NCBI RefSeq assembly: GCF_018255755.1
Contig: NZ_CP073766.1
Span: 6,384,501 to 6,448,500 of the forward strand
Source of the DNA: Chitinophaga sp. HK235
GTDB taxonomy: Bacteria; Bacteroidota; Bacteroidia; Chitinophagales; Chitinophagaceae
DNA: 64,000 nucleotides
Direction of reading: 5' to 3'
Shown here: positions 52,658 to 61,940 of the stretch, piece by piece
Layout: the number at the start of each line of letters is the position of its first letter
Numbering within the stretch: the stretch's first letter is position 1
Notes under the pieces: model-generated
Seen by the model: the letters and a program-made list of their open reading frames with translations, nothing else
What the model was told of the DNA's origin: nothing
Databases searched by the model: none
Translations under genes and position numbers: made by a program

Positions 52658-53200
52658 GTGATTGACACAAACTATGTAATAAAATATTGTGAAGATAACA
52701 AGATTGACCTTACCAAGTATACACAACAAAACCCTTATCCGATAGACCATAACAGCGAATACATGGTTTGTACCGGATCACGTGGAATCATCAGTGGTCA
52801 GGGCACAGCCGATTTAAGCTTCAAAGCACATGTAGAGGATACCGTTTCTTTCCGTGCTGTATCTGCTTCTGACAATCAGGATAATGCAGTGATTTTGTAC
52901 AATATCATTAAGAACACGAACCAGAATATAGTGCCTAATGATGATGTATTTGACAAATTTCAATATACCCCTATAACAAGAATAGGTGCAGCAGTACCCA
53001 ATCCGGATCCAAATTCAAATGGATTGCCTGCGCAACCCAAATCAGTCACCTTTTATTCGTATAAGGCAACTGTGGGTCAACCTGGAACCGAAGCATTTAG
53101 GGTAAATTTTGCGCTATATAAGTTGGATGATTCTGGAAATAATCAAACACTATATGGCTATTTCCAATGGGATCCAACCATTACGGTACCAAAACAATAA
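52658..53200 (+). CDS. PixA/AidA-family inclusion-body protein
   Basis: 180 aa as called from GTG. It matches the PixA/AidA family by NHSEY-like HNSEYMVCTG, CTGSRGIISGQGTADL, FKAHVEDTVSFR, and the C-terminal LYGYFQWDPTITV. Family members form cytoplasmic inclusions (Xenorhabdus PixA) or are quorum-controlled (AidA); function is unclear. The family's first strand (normally near the N-terminus) is encoded upstream of the GTG (IEITIVIDTNYV), in an open frame back to 52589 with no ATG, so the start is uncertain. It is flanked by an IS remnant and a very strong terminator. Confidence 0.82.
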   Translation: MIDTNYVIKYCEDNKIDLTKYTQQNPYPIDHNSEYMVCTGSRGIISGQGTADLSFKAHVEDTVSFRAVSASDNQDNAVILYNIIKNTNQNIVPNDDVFDKFQYTPITRIGAAVPNPDPNSNGLPAQPKSVTFYSYKATVGQPGTEAFRVNFALYKLDDSGNNQTLYGYFQWDPTITVPKQ

Positions 53201-53215
53201 CACACACGCATATCC

Positions 53216-53276
53216 GAAATAAAGGCGGACTAAAAAGCATATACCCGTTATATGCTTTTTAGTCCGCCTTTATTTC
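53216..53276. terminator. 28-bp perfect hairpin between convergent genes
   Basis: Arms 53216-53243 and 53249-53276 are perfectly complementary with a CCCGT loop, 15 bp after the PixA-like stop. A/T-rich ends let it act in both directions. Confidence 0.85.
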
Positions 53277-53352
53277 TATCTACTTAACTAATCTACTTAA
53301 TTAATCTTCGTTCATCAGGAGCATCTGCACTTATCAGTATTCATCACAGTTG

Positions 53353-54999
53353 TTACAGGGATACGCCTCTTTTCCACGGAATAAAGTCATCCTGGTTCAG
53401 TTGTTCGGCTTTGGTATGTACCTCACCGCTGGCCGTTTTGATGACGTATTCGAGGATCTGTTCGCCCATTTCAGCGATGCTGTGTTCGCCGCTGATGATG
53501 GTACCGGTATTGATATCGATGATATCTTTCATGCGGGTGGCCAGTTTGGTGTTGGTGGCCAGTTTCACTACGGGAGCAATCGGGTTGCCGGTAGGAGTGC
53601 CGAGGCCGGTGGTAAACAGTACCACGTTGGCGCCGGAGCCTACTTCAGCAGAGGTGGACTCTACATCGTTGCCGGGTGTGCACAACAGGTTCAGACCTGG
53701 TTTGGTAACGTATTCCGTATAGTCGAGCACGTCAGTTACGGGGGAGGTACCACCTTTTTTGGCTGCACCGGCAGATTTGATGGCGTCAGTGATCAAACCA
53801 TCTTTGATATTGCCGGGAGAGGGGTTCATGTAAAAACCGGAGCCAACAGACTGGGCCTGGTTTTCATATGCTCTCATGATGCGGATAAATTTATCAGATG
53901 TATCCTGGGTTACACAGCGGTTGATCAGTTCCTGTTCTACACCACACAACTCGGGAAACTCAGACAGGATGGAAGTACCGCCGAGTGCTACCAGCAGATC
54001 GGAAGTATGACCTACCGCAGGGTTGGCAGAGATACCGGAGAATCCGTCGGAGCCACCGCATTCCAGTCCGATAACCAGCTTGGACAGCGGGCTGGGCTGA
54101 CGGGTTTGTTTGTTGACTTCTATCAGCGCCAGGAAAGTGTCTTTGATGGCCGCAGACAGCATGGCAAATTCAGAAGCACTTTTCTGCTGTTCGTATACCA
54201 GTACAGGTTTGTTGAACTGCGGATTAAGTTTTTTCAAAGACTCCTGCAGGATGGATACCTGTGCGTGCTGACATCCCAGGCTGAGGATGGTAGCACCTGC
54301 CACGTTGGAGTGATGGATATAACCTGCGAGGAGCGCGCATAAAGCGTCTGAATCCTGCCGGGTGCCACCGCAACCGCCTTCATGAGTCAGGAATTTAATA
54401 CCGTCTATATTGGGAAATATAATATTACGTTTATTCGTTTCCGTTATATTGCCTGCTTCGTATTGTTTGATGGCATCCATGTCACCGCTTTTGTAAAGCG
54501 ATACGAGGTCTTGTACCTGTTCGTTGTAAACCTCTGCAGGAGCGAATCCCAGCCCTTTCTCAAAAGCTGTTTTGATAACATTGACATTTCTGTTTTCGCA
54601 GAAAACCAGCGGAATTACCAGCCAGTAGTTACGGGTACCTACCTGCCCGTCTTCACGGTGATAACCCATGAAGGTGGCATTTTTCCATTTGTTGACATCC
54701 GGTGCTTCCCAGACAGAAGAGCTGTCTTTTTCATGGAATGCATTGGCATCGTGTACAATATTTTCAATAGTGATGCTTTCTCCTTTTTTCAGCGAACGGG
54801 TAGATTTGCCTACCAGTACGCCGTACATGGTAATAGGCTCGTCGCTGTTGATATCGTTGATCAGGAATTTATGTTTCGCAGAAATATTTTGCTGAAGCTG
54901 TATGTCGTGACCATTAAATGAAATATTGGTCCCGGCCGGGATATCCTGTAGGGCAACCAGCACATTATCATTCGGATGAATTTGTAAGTAAGTGTTCAT
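53353..54999 (-). CDS. uxaA: Altronate dehydratase
   Basis: 548 aa. Dehydrates D-altronate to 2-keto-3-deoxygluconate, the step between UxaB and KdgK. An N-terminal SAF domain (about 1-95) precedes the dehydratase domain with GYHREDGQVGTRNYW, EGGCGGTRQDSD and GLECGGSDGFSGISANP (conserved Cys/metal motifs). It is full length but is separated from the uxaBC operon by 1.3 kb of inserted material and lies on the opposite strand. Confidence 0.95.
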   Translation of the reverse strand: MNTYLQIHPNDNVLVALQDIPAGTNISFNGHDIQLQQNISAKHKFLINDINSDEPITMYGVLVGKSTRSLKKGESITIENIVHDANAFHEKDSSSVWEAPDVNKWKNATFMGYHREDGQVGTRNYWLVIPLVFCENRNVNVIKTAFEKGLGFAPAEVYNEQVQDLVSLYKSGDMDAIKQYEAGNITETNKRNIIFPNIDGIKFLTHEGGCGGTRQDSDALCALLAGYIHHSNVAGATILSLGCQHAQVSILQESLKKLNPQFNKPVLVYEQQKSASEFAMLSAAIKDTFLALIEVNKQTRQPSPLSKLVIGLECGGSDGFSGISANPAVGHTSDLLVALGGTSILSEFPELCGVEQELINRCVTQDTSDKFIRIMRAYENQAQSVGSGFYMNPSPGNIKDGLITDAIKSAGAAKKGGTSPVTDVLDYTEYVTKPGLNLLCTPGNDVESTSAEVGSGANVVLFTTGLGTPTGNPIAPVVKLATNTKLATRMKDIIDINTGTIISGEHSIAEMGEQILEYVIKTASGEVHTKAEQLNQDDFIPWKRGVSL

Positions 55000-55292
55000 A
55001 AAGGCTAAAGTAGTAAATAACGTTACCGGCTGTTAATACTATAATGTTAATCCATGATAAAATTTTGACTATTTGACAAACACGCTGTAACGTTTGATGG
55101 TAGCAAGTTACGAATGAATTATGATTTAAATGTTGTGCTTAACAGGTTAAAAAAACAGCTGTGTGAAGACTGATATTTTTTGATCGTATCCTGATATATT
55201 TTTGATGAAAAAACTATGGGAAAGGGATTACGAAAACGATTGCATAAAAAAACCTGCAGCATATTTTTTATCTTCCCCCAAACAATTGTTGT

Positions 55293-57254
55293 ATGCGCAT
55301 TCAAAAGATCTTCACGTTTTTATTGTTGATGTTATGGGTAGGTTGCCTGTATGTGACCGCGCAAGACCATAAAGCAGCACGCAATTATCTGCATGCAGCC
55401 TGGGAAAAGGCCGGTGGCAATGCGGCTTTTAATGCCACCGACAGCTGGCGGAAACAACGGTATACCGCTATTCAGGAAGCGATACAACAATTGCCGGTAT
55501 CTACCCGTCAAACATTCGTGAAGGAGGCAGATAAGGCTATGAGCTTTACCTGGCCTGCATTGCCGGCGTCCTTGTATTTACAGTACCGCGATAATGGTAA
55601 CCGGGTGAATTTTGAAAGTGTACAGTCGGAGCGGCGTAGAGTGCTGTCGGCGCTCGTGGTGGGAGAACTGGCAGGTGGTAATGGAAAATATATCCCGCAG
55701 ATTGCAAACGGACTATGGGCTATCCTGGAGGAAAGCACCTGGGTATTACCTGCGCATATCGGTGCCCAGAAAGCCGGTACAGACCTGGCCGATCCGGCAG
55801 AACAGGTGATCGATCTGGTTGCCGGGGAAACAGCCGCTGCCCTCAGCTGGACCCAGTTCCTGCTGCGGGAACAGCTGGATAAGTATTCTCCGATGATCAA
55901 CAAACGGATATCCTATGAACTGAACCGGCGTATCGTTGTGCCTTTCCTGGAGCGGAATGATTACTGGTGGATGGGATTCAATGGTAAACCAATGAACAAC
56001 TGGAATATCTGGGTCAATACCAATGTGCTACAGACAGCTTTACTGGCGGTAAACGAGACGGATACACGCAATAAAGTGATTGAAAAGGCAGTACGTAGTG
56101 CCGACTTTTTTCTGAATGGTTATCCCGAAGATGGTGGTTGTGATGAAGGCCCCAGTTACTGGGGACATGCCGGTGGCAAGCTGATTGAATTCGTTAACTG
56201 GCTGAACAGTGCTTCCGGTGGTAAAGTGAGTTTCCGGGATAATGAGCTGATACATCGTATAGGCGCATATATCTACAAGATGCACATCGACAGCAGCCGG
56301 TTTGTGAACTTTGCAGATGCTTCTGCCAGCACTATTCCGCCGCCGCATACAGTATACCTCTATAGCCAGACCTTTCAGGACCCGCTGATGAAGGGATTTG
56401 CCGCTTATCTCTACCGGCTGGCCAATCGGGATACTACACGTATCAATACCGGTTCGTTGTTGTTTTTCATATATGACCTGGAGTGCCGTAATGCTTTGCT
56501 GGCTGCACAGCCGGCAGCGCCTTTTACCGGTGTGAACTGGTTGTCGGACCTGCAGGTGTTATCGCTGCGTTCGGAAGCAGGCAGTGCCAGAGGCTTGTAT
56601 TTTGCGGCTAAAGGTGGTCATAATGCGGAAAGCCATAATCACAATGATATCGGCAATTTTGTATTGTATATGGATGGAAAACCCGCTATTATCGATGTGG
56701 GAGTAGGTACCTATACCAAACAAACATTCAGCAAAGACCGCTACAAGTTGTGGTATATGCAGTCACAGTGGCATAACTGTCCGACGGTGAATGGTGTTCA
56801 ACAACAGGATGGGCGTATGTTTCAGGCTAAGGATGTATCCTTTAAGGATAACCGTACCAGCAAGGTGCTGAGCATGGATATTGCGGCGGCCTATCCGGAA
56901 GCTGCTATGGTAAAGGCTTTGAAGCGGACTTTCACCTTTACTCCCTCATCATCCGGTTTACAGCTGGCAGAGTCTTATGAGCTGGAAGCCTGGAAAGCAC
57001 CGTACCTGCTGCATTTTATGACATCGTTGCCGGTAGATGCCGCTACTCCCGGAACGGTAGTGTTGCAAGGTAGTGAAGCCCGGCTGTTGCTGACTTATGA
57101 TCCCGCTTTGTTTGAAGTAGTGGTTGACAGGCAGGCCATTGATGATACCCGGCTTTCTTCAGTATGGGGCAGTGCAGTGTCGAGGGTTACACTGAAGGCT
57201 AAAGGCCAGGCCCTACAGGCGCATTATACGATTGATTTTACGATGAAACGATAG
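55293..57254 (+). CDS. Heparinase II/III-like polysaccharide lyase, exported
   Basis: 653 aa with a signal peptide (to about residue 23, WVGCLYVTA). An alpha/alpha toroid domain (about 60-390, with WWMGFNGKPMNNWNIWVN and EDGGCDEGPSYWGHAGG) precedes the heparinase II/III beta-sandwich (GGHNAESHNHNDIGNFVLY). This fold occurs in PL12/15/17/21-type lyases; the acidic substrate (pectin-, alginate- or GAG-like) cannot be fixed from sequence. It probably yields unsaturated uronides for the downstream genes. A hairpin follows at 57311. Confidence 0.87.
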   Translation: MRIQKIFTFLLLMLWVGCLYVTAQDHKAARNYLHAAWEKAGGNAAFNATDSWRKQRYTAIQEAIQQLPVSTRQTFVKEADKAMSFTWPALPASLYLQYRDNGNRVNFESVQSERRRVLSALVVGELAGGNGKYIPQIANGLWAILEESTWVLPAHIGAQKAGTDLADPAEQVIDLVAGETAAALSWTQFLLREQLDKYSPMINKRISYELNRRIVVPFLERNDYWWMGFNGKPMNNWNIWVNTNVLQTALLAVNETDTRNKVIEKAVRSADFFLNGYPEDGGCDEGPSYWGHAGGKLIEFVNWLNSASGGKVSFRDNELIHRIGAYIYKMHIDSSRFVNFADASASTIPPPHTVYLYSQTFQDPLMKGFAAYLYRLANRDTTRINTGSLLFFIYDLECRNALLAAQPAAPFTGVNWLSDLQVLSLRSEAGSARGLYFAAKGGHNAESHNHNDIGNFVLYMDGKPAIIDVGVGTYTKQTFSKDRYKLWYMQSQWHNCPTVNGVQQQDGRMFQAKDVSFKDNRTSKVLSMDIAAAYPEAAMVKALKRTFTFTPSSSGLQLAESYELEAWKAPYLLHFMTSLPVDAATPGTVVLQGSEARLLLTYDPALFEVVVDRQAIDDTRLSSVWGSAVSRVTLKAKGQALQAHYTIDFTMKR

Positions 57255-57310
57255 TTGAATGGGTTTTCCGGAGCCTAGGATGTAGGATTTCTGGAAAACA
57301 ATACAAAAAC

Positions 57311-57346
57311 AGCCGAACACCCGGTGTATACGCCGGGTGTTCGGCT
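57311..57346. terminator. Hairpin after the lyase gene
   Basis: 14-bp perfect stem (57311-57324 with 57333-57346), 8-nt loop, 56 bp past the stop. The A-run precedes it but no T-run follows, so it favours minus-strand termination or mRNA end protection. Confidence 0.6.
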
Positions 57347-57413
57347 ATTTGAAGGGAAATGTAAAAATTACTTTTAAAGAAGCCAGATTTTTTTCTTTAA
57401 ATACTTTGTATTT

Positions 57414-57427
57414 TGCAAACGTTTGCA
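57414..57427. promoter_or_regulatory. LacI-type operator palindrome TGCAAACGTTTGCA
   Basis: Perfect 14-bp palindrome with the central AAACGTTT core typical of LacI-family operators. Near-consensus boxes TACTTTG (57402-57408) and TATTTTG (57409-57415) lie directly before it. A LacI-family gene is encoded 4.5 kb downstream in the same set, so that protein is the obvious candidate ligand. Confidence 0.65.
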
Positions 57428-57528
57428 TTACTTTTAGATACGCTGACGCCAACAGAGCGGAGGATAATTTCTCCGGGCTTATGTGCAGTGGTAGATATTT
57501 GGAAATGAAAACAGTGCGGGGGCAAACA

Positions 57529-57730
57529 GCTTTTGCCGTAGTCGTTTATGTACCACCATGCACAGTTGCAGCTAATTAAACGAAGTTGCAGTACGAGTAA
57601 ACGTTGTGGTAGTGCCGGATCAGGTGTTGAGAGGACACAAACCACTTTTACCGTGGTCGTTTTAAGTAGCCATGCACAGCTACAGCTGATTAAACGAACT
57701 GCAGTAAGAATAGACGTTGCGATGGCACTG
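57529..57730. repeat. Degenerate tandem repeat in the kduI leader
   Basis: Two ~88-bp units (57529-57617 and 57644-57730, period about 115 bp) share strings such as CATGCACAG, ATTAAACGAA and GACGTTG/AACGTTG. No credible gene covers 57428-58064; ORFs there merely translate the repeat. If transcription starts near the palindrome, this is a 640-nt leader. Confidence 0.6.
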
Positions 57731-58064
57731 TATCAAGCGCCATCCGTGATGATACCAGAGAACAGGTTGGCCGGAATACAGGTCAACCGCCATATGACAC
57801 TCCTGAAGGGATGTCGTGAAAACCGGTAAGGCACAACAGAGGCCTGCTGGTCAGACAGTGAACAATGCGGAAATGACTGCTATCCGGAAGAGGCAGTGCC
57901 ACGTTAGTTTTTGCCGGCAAGCCACATCGCCGCCAAGAGACAGCCGTACGCCACCGTGAGACAGCTGGAATGAAACCAATGAAATCAGGGAGCCCGCACT
58001 TATTGTGCAGGGACGAGTGCTGCTGTTGCAGGAACGAATGAAAATCAACAATAACAATTACGAT

Positions 58065-58907
58065 ATGAGCACACAGTATGAATCAAGGTATGCCAGCAGT
58101 CCGGCTGAGGTGAAAGGTATGGATACCGAAGCGTTGAGAAAGGCATTCCTGATCGAAAAAATTTTTGAGGCAGACCAGATTTCCTGGGTGCATACACATT
58201 ACGACCGTTACCTGACAGCCGGAGCTATGCCGGTAAAAGGGGCGATTGTTCTGCAAACGATTGATCTGCTGAAAGCCTCGTATTTCCTGGAGAGAAGAGA
58301 GCTGGGCATGATCAATGTTGGCGGCCCGGGTATGGTGGAAGTAGATGGAGAACAATTTGAAATCGGCTTCAAGGAAGCCCTCTACATTGGCAAAGGCAAA
58401 CAAAACGTTGTGTTTCACAGTAAAGATGCCAGCCAGCCCGCCAAATTCTATCTCAATTCCACCCCTGCGCATCATACCTATCCTACCCGTAAAGTGTCCA
58501 AAAACGAAGCGGAAGTAGTGACCCTGGGCGCACTGGAAACATCCAATCACCGTACGATCAACAAACTGCTCGTGAACTCGGTGCTGGAGACCTGCCAGCT
58601 GCAGATGGGCATGACGGAGCTGAAAGCCGGTAGCGTCTGGAATACCATGCCGGCGCATACACATGACCGGAGAATGGAAGTATATTTTTATTTTGAAGTA
58701 CCGGAAGGTCAGTCAGTATGCCATTTTATGGGACAGCCCCAGGAAACAAGGCATATCTGGATGCAGAACGAACAGGCCGTGATTTCTCCGCCCTGGTCAG
58801 TACACTCCGGTGCAGGTACCAGCAACTATACCTTTATCTGGGGCATGGCTGGTGAAAACCTGGACTATGGCGACATGGACCATTGCAAGATCAGCGAATT
58901 ACGTTAA
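58065..58907 (+). CDS. kduI: 5-dehydro-4-deoxy-D-glucuronate isomerase
   Basis: 280-aa cupin zinc isomerase that converts 5-keto-4-deoxyuronate (from unsaturated uronide breakdown) to 2,5-diketo-3-deoxygluconate. Zinc motif HTHDRRMEVYFYFE and the partner HIWMQNEQAVISPPWSVHSGAG are present. The start at 58065 (MSTQYESRYASSP) gives the normal length; the frame runs 20 codons further up. It is 20 bp before the GH105 gene and acts just before KduD. Confidence 0.95.
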   Translation: MSTQYESRYASSPAEVKGMDTEALRKAFLIEKIFEADQISWVHTHYDRYLTAGAMPVKGAIVLQTIDLLKASYFLERRELGMINVGGPGMVEVDGEQFEIGFKEALYIGKGKQNVVFHSKDASQPAKFYLNSTPAHHTYPTRKVSKNEAEVVTLGALETSNHRTINKLLVNSVLETCQLQMGMTELKAGSVWNTMPAHTHDRRMEVYFYFEVPEGQSVCHFMGQPQETRHIWMQNEQAVISPPWSVHSGAGTSNYTFIWGMAGENLDYGDMDHCKISELR

Positions 58908-58927
58908 ACCCGATCAACCAATTTATC

Positions 58928-61144
58928 ATGAAAATGAAAAACATCATTGCGGGAAGTCTGCTGGGCCTGTCGGTCCTGCAAGCGGGGCTGTGTGCCGCTA
59001 CGCCGGTGCAAGCTGTTGTACAGGTATCCGGGCCGGACATTTTCACGGCGCAGTCTATCCGCTCACAGATGGAGAAAGTAGCCAACTGGCAATGGCAGTT
59101 CATTCACAATAAAGGCTGGGCCAATCCGGAGACCAACTGGACCAACGGTGCCATGTATGCCGGAATGGTGGCCCTCAGCAAAATCACCGTCAATCCCTTT
59201 TATACACAACGGCTGATGCAGATAGGCCGGGACAACGACTGGAATACAGGCCCGGACCGTTTTTTCGCCGATGAATATTGTATCGGTCAAATGTATGCGC
59301 AGCTGTATACCGCTCACAAAGATCCGGTGATGATCACAAAGTTCCGCCAGCTGGCAGACAGTATTGTGGCTGCGCCGCATACAGAACCGCTGGACTGGAA
59401 AAACGGTATCCATCACCGTGAATGGGCCTGGTGTGATGCTTTGTTTATGGGTCCGCCCGCGCTGGGTTATCTCTCCACCGCTACCGGCGATCCCCGGTAT
59501 CTTGAAACAGCTGATAAGCTGTGGTGGAAAACAACCGACTTTTTATTCGATAAAGCCGATAGCCTTTATTACCGCGATGCCCGTTATTTCGATCAGAAAG
59601 AAAAGAACGGTGCCAAAGTATTCTGGAGCCGCGGCAATGGCTGGGTAATGGGCGGCCTGGCCCGTCTGCTGGATAATATGCCCGCTACTTATGCCAACAG
59701 AGCCCGTTTTACAGACCTGTTTAAAAAGATGGCCTACCGCATTGCTGCGCTGCAAACAGCTGACGGCACCTGGCATGCCAGCCTCCTGGATCCTGAAAGC
59801 TATCCTGCCAAAGAAACCAGCGGTACCGGATTTTACGTATATGCACTGACGTGGGGTGTCAACAATGGTATCCTGCCGGAAAAAGATTTTATGCCGGTTA
59901 TCCGTAAAGGATGGCAGGCACTGACAGACTGTGTGCAACCCAATGGGAAACTAGGCTTTGTGCAGGTAGTGGCTGCTGCTCCGGGCAAAGCTACTGCCGA
60001 TGATTCGGAAGTATATGGCGTAGGTGCTTTCCTGTTAGCCGGCTCTGAGCTGATAAAATATGATCTCCGTAAAAGCAGTCCGGATGATATCACCCTCAAC
60101 AATACTACCGGTCTTTACCGTGAAGACGAGATCGTTGAGATTCCTTACGATCAGTTTATTGCTAAGCTGGACAAGGAAACCCGGAAATCTTTCAAGGTGA
60201 CCGATGTACTGTATGATCAGGAAATCCCTTACCAGTTGGTATATGAGGGTGGTAAAACACCGAAAAAAGTGTTGTTGCTGGTAAACATCGCGCCAGCGGC
60301 CAGCAAATATCTGGCGGTAAAAGCAGGTGCACCTGCTCCGGTTAAAGCCAGGGCCTATGGACGTTTTGTGCCGGAGCGCAAAGATGACTATGCCTGGGAA
60401 AATGACCGTATGGCTTACCGTATGTATGGCCCGGCACTGGAGAAGACACCAAAGGAAATGGCCTATGGTATTGACGTATGGGCTAAACGTACTACGGATA
60501 TGGTGATAGATACCTGGTACAAACTGGATAACTATCATCATGATAATGGCCAGGGGCTGGACTATTACAGCGTAGGGCTTACCCTGGGCGCCGGTGATAC
60601 GGCACCTTATGGCAAAGACACTATCTATTTTCCGAAGAACTACCGTACCTGGAAAAGACTGGACAATGGCCCGCTGCGTACCACGTTTGCACTGACTTAT
60701 GATACCTGGCAGGCTGGAAATATACCCGTGTCCGTTACCAAAACCATCTCCCTGGATGCTGGTTCCCAACTGAATAAAATGCAGGTGCAGTATACCTTTA
60801 AAGGTGAACAGCTGCCTGTAGTGACCGGCATCGTGAAACGTAAAGACCCGGGCGCTGTATTGCTGGATGAAAAGAACGGTGTGATGGGCTACTGGGAACC
60901 ACAGCATGGAGAAGACGGTACACTGGGCCTGGGATGTGTTTTCCCGGTGGCCGTACCTGGTATGAAAACAGATAATGTGCATTTGCTGAGTCCTGGTACC
61001 GCCAATAGTCAGCATCCCTACGTATATTATACCGGTGCTGCCTGGAACAAGGGTGGCCGGATCACTTCCGCCACGGAGTGGTTTAATTATCTGGAGGCTT
61101 TTGCACAAAAAATCAAGGAACCGATTAAAGTAACGATACAATAA
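58928..61144 (+). CDS. GH105 unsaturated glycuronyl hydrolase fused to DUF4861
   Basis: 738 aa with a signal peptide (to about residue 23). Residues about 40-385 are a GH105 (alpha/alpha)6 barrel with candidate catalytic Asp115 (FADEYCIGQMYAQLY) and Asp170 (WAWCDALFMGPPALG). Residues about 400-735 match DUF4861 (RFVPERKDDYAWENDRMAYR, GLDYYSVGLTLGAG). GH105 proteins normally end near 380 residues, so this is a two-domain fusion. I recall DUF4861 being linked to a dehydratase of unsaturated uronyl oligosaccharides, but cannot verify it. 5 bp before kduD. Confidence 0.9.
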   Translation: MKMKNIIAGSLLGLSVLQAGLCAATPVQAVVQVSGPDIFTAQSIRSQMEKVANWQWQFIHNKGWANPETNWTNGAMYAGMVALSKITVNPFYTQRLMQIGRDNDWNTGPDRFFADEYCIGQMYAQLYTAHKDPVMITKFRQLADSIVAAPHTEPLDWKNGIHHREWAWCDALFMGPPALGYLSTATGDPRYLETADKLWWKTTDFLFDKADSLYYRDARYFDQKEKNGAKVFWSRGNGWVMGGLARLLDNMPATYANRARFTDLFKKMAYRIAALQTADGTWHASLLDPESYPAKETSGTGFYVYALTWGVNNGILPEKDFMPVIRKGWQALTDCVQPNGKLGFVQVVAAAPGKATADDSEVYGVGAFLLAGSELIKYDLRKSSPDDITLNNTTGLYREDEIVEIPYDQFIAKLDKETRKSFKVTDVLYDQEIPYQLVYEGGKTPKKVLLLVNIAPAASKYLAVKAGAPAPVKARAYGRFVPERKDDYAWENDRMAYRMYGPALEKTPKEMAYGIDVWAKRTTDMVIDTWYKLDNYHHDNGQGLDYYSVGLTLGAGDTAPYGKDTIYFPKNYRTWKRLDNGPLRTTFALTYDTWQAGNIPVSVTKTISLDAGSQLNKMQVQYTFKGEQLPVVTGIVKRKDPGAVLLDEKNGVMGYWEPQHGEDGTLGLGCVFPVAVPGMKTDNVHLLSPGTANSQHPYVYYTGAAWNKGGRITSATEWFNYLEAFAQKIKEPIKVTIQ

Positions 61145-61149
61145 CTCAT

Positions 61150-61911
61150 ATGGACCTGTTTCAACTGAAAGGAAAAACAGCGCTGGTAACCGGCTGCAAG
61201 CGGGGCATTGGCAAGGCAATGGCGGTAGCACTGGCATCTGCCGGCGCAGATATCATTGGAGTATCTGCCTCGCTGGAACTGAGCGGGAGTGAGGTGGAAA
61301 AAGAAGTGACCGCGCTGGGCCGCAGCTTTAAAGCTTACCAGTGTGATTTTTCCGACCGTGCATCACTGTATGCCTTTATTGGCAAAGTACAGCAGGAAGT
61401 AAAGCAGATAGACATCCTGGTAAACAATGCCGGTACCATTCTGCGCAAACCCGCAGCAGAACATCCTGACGAATACTGGGATGAGGTGATCAACACCAAC
61501 CTGAATGCTCAGTTTATCCTTACCCGTGAAATCGGAAAAGGCATGATTGAAAGAGGCGCCGGAAAGATTATCTTTACAGCCTCGTTGCTCACCTTCCAGG
61601 GTGGGATCAACGTACCGGGATATGCCGCCAGCAAAGGCGCTGTAGGCTCGCTGGTAAAAGCATTCGCCAACGAATGGGCCAGCAGGGGAGTGAATGTGAA
61701 TGCTATCGCACCCGGTTATATCGCCACGGATAATACTGCCGCCCTGAGGGCAGATGAAAAACGCAGCAGCTCCATTCTGGACAGAATACCGGCAGGACGC
61801 TGGGGAGAACCGGAAGATTTTGCAGGCCCCGTTATATTCCTGGCTTCAAGGGCTTCAGATTATGTACACGGCACCATACTCACCGTAGATGGCGGCTGGA
61901 TGGGCAGATAA
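61150..61911 (+). CDS. kduD: 2-dehydro-3-deoxy-D-gluconate 5-dehydrogenase
   Basis: 253-aa classical SDR with TGCKRGIGKAMA (cofactor loop), LVNNAGTI, catalytic Ser and YAASK. It reduces 2,5-diketo-3-deoxygluconate, the KduI product, to 2-keto-3-deoxygluconate, which KdgK then phosphorylates. The location beside kduI and the hydrolases makes the assignment firm. Confidence 0.93.
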   Translation: MDLFQLKGKTALVTGCKRGIGKAMAVALASAGADIIGVSASLELSGSEVEKEVTALGRSFKAYQCDFSDRASLYAFIGKVQQEVKQIDILVNNAGTILRKPAAEHPDEYWDEVINTNLNAQFILTREIGKGMIERGAGKIIFTASLLTFQGGINVPGYAASKGAVGSLVKAFANEWASRGVNVNAIAPGYIATDNTAALRADEKRSSSILDRIPAGRWGEPEDFAGPVIFLASRASDYVHGTILTVDGGWMGR

Positions 61912-61940
61912 TGAGAACTTTTACAGTTAATGGCTAATAC

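Noticed and set aside
57548..57829. 93-codon open frame with repeated HAQLQLIKR
   Set aside because: The peptide repeat only reflects the tandem nucleotide repeat; composition and lack of homology argue against coding.
60035..61237. 400-codon minus-strand open frame over the GH105-DUF4861 gene
   Set aside because: Antisense shadow overlapping the fusion gene and the start of kduD, both with clear motifs.
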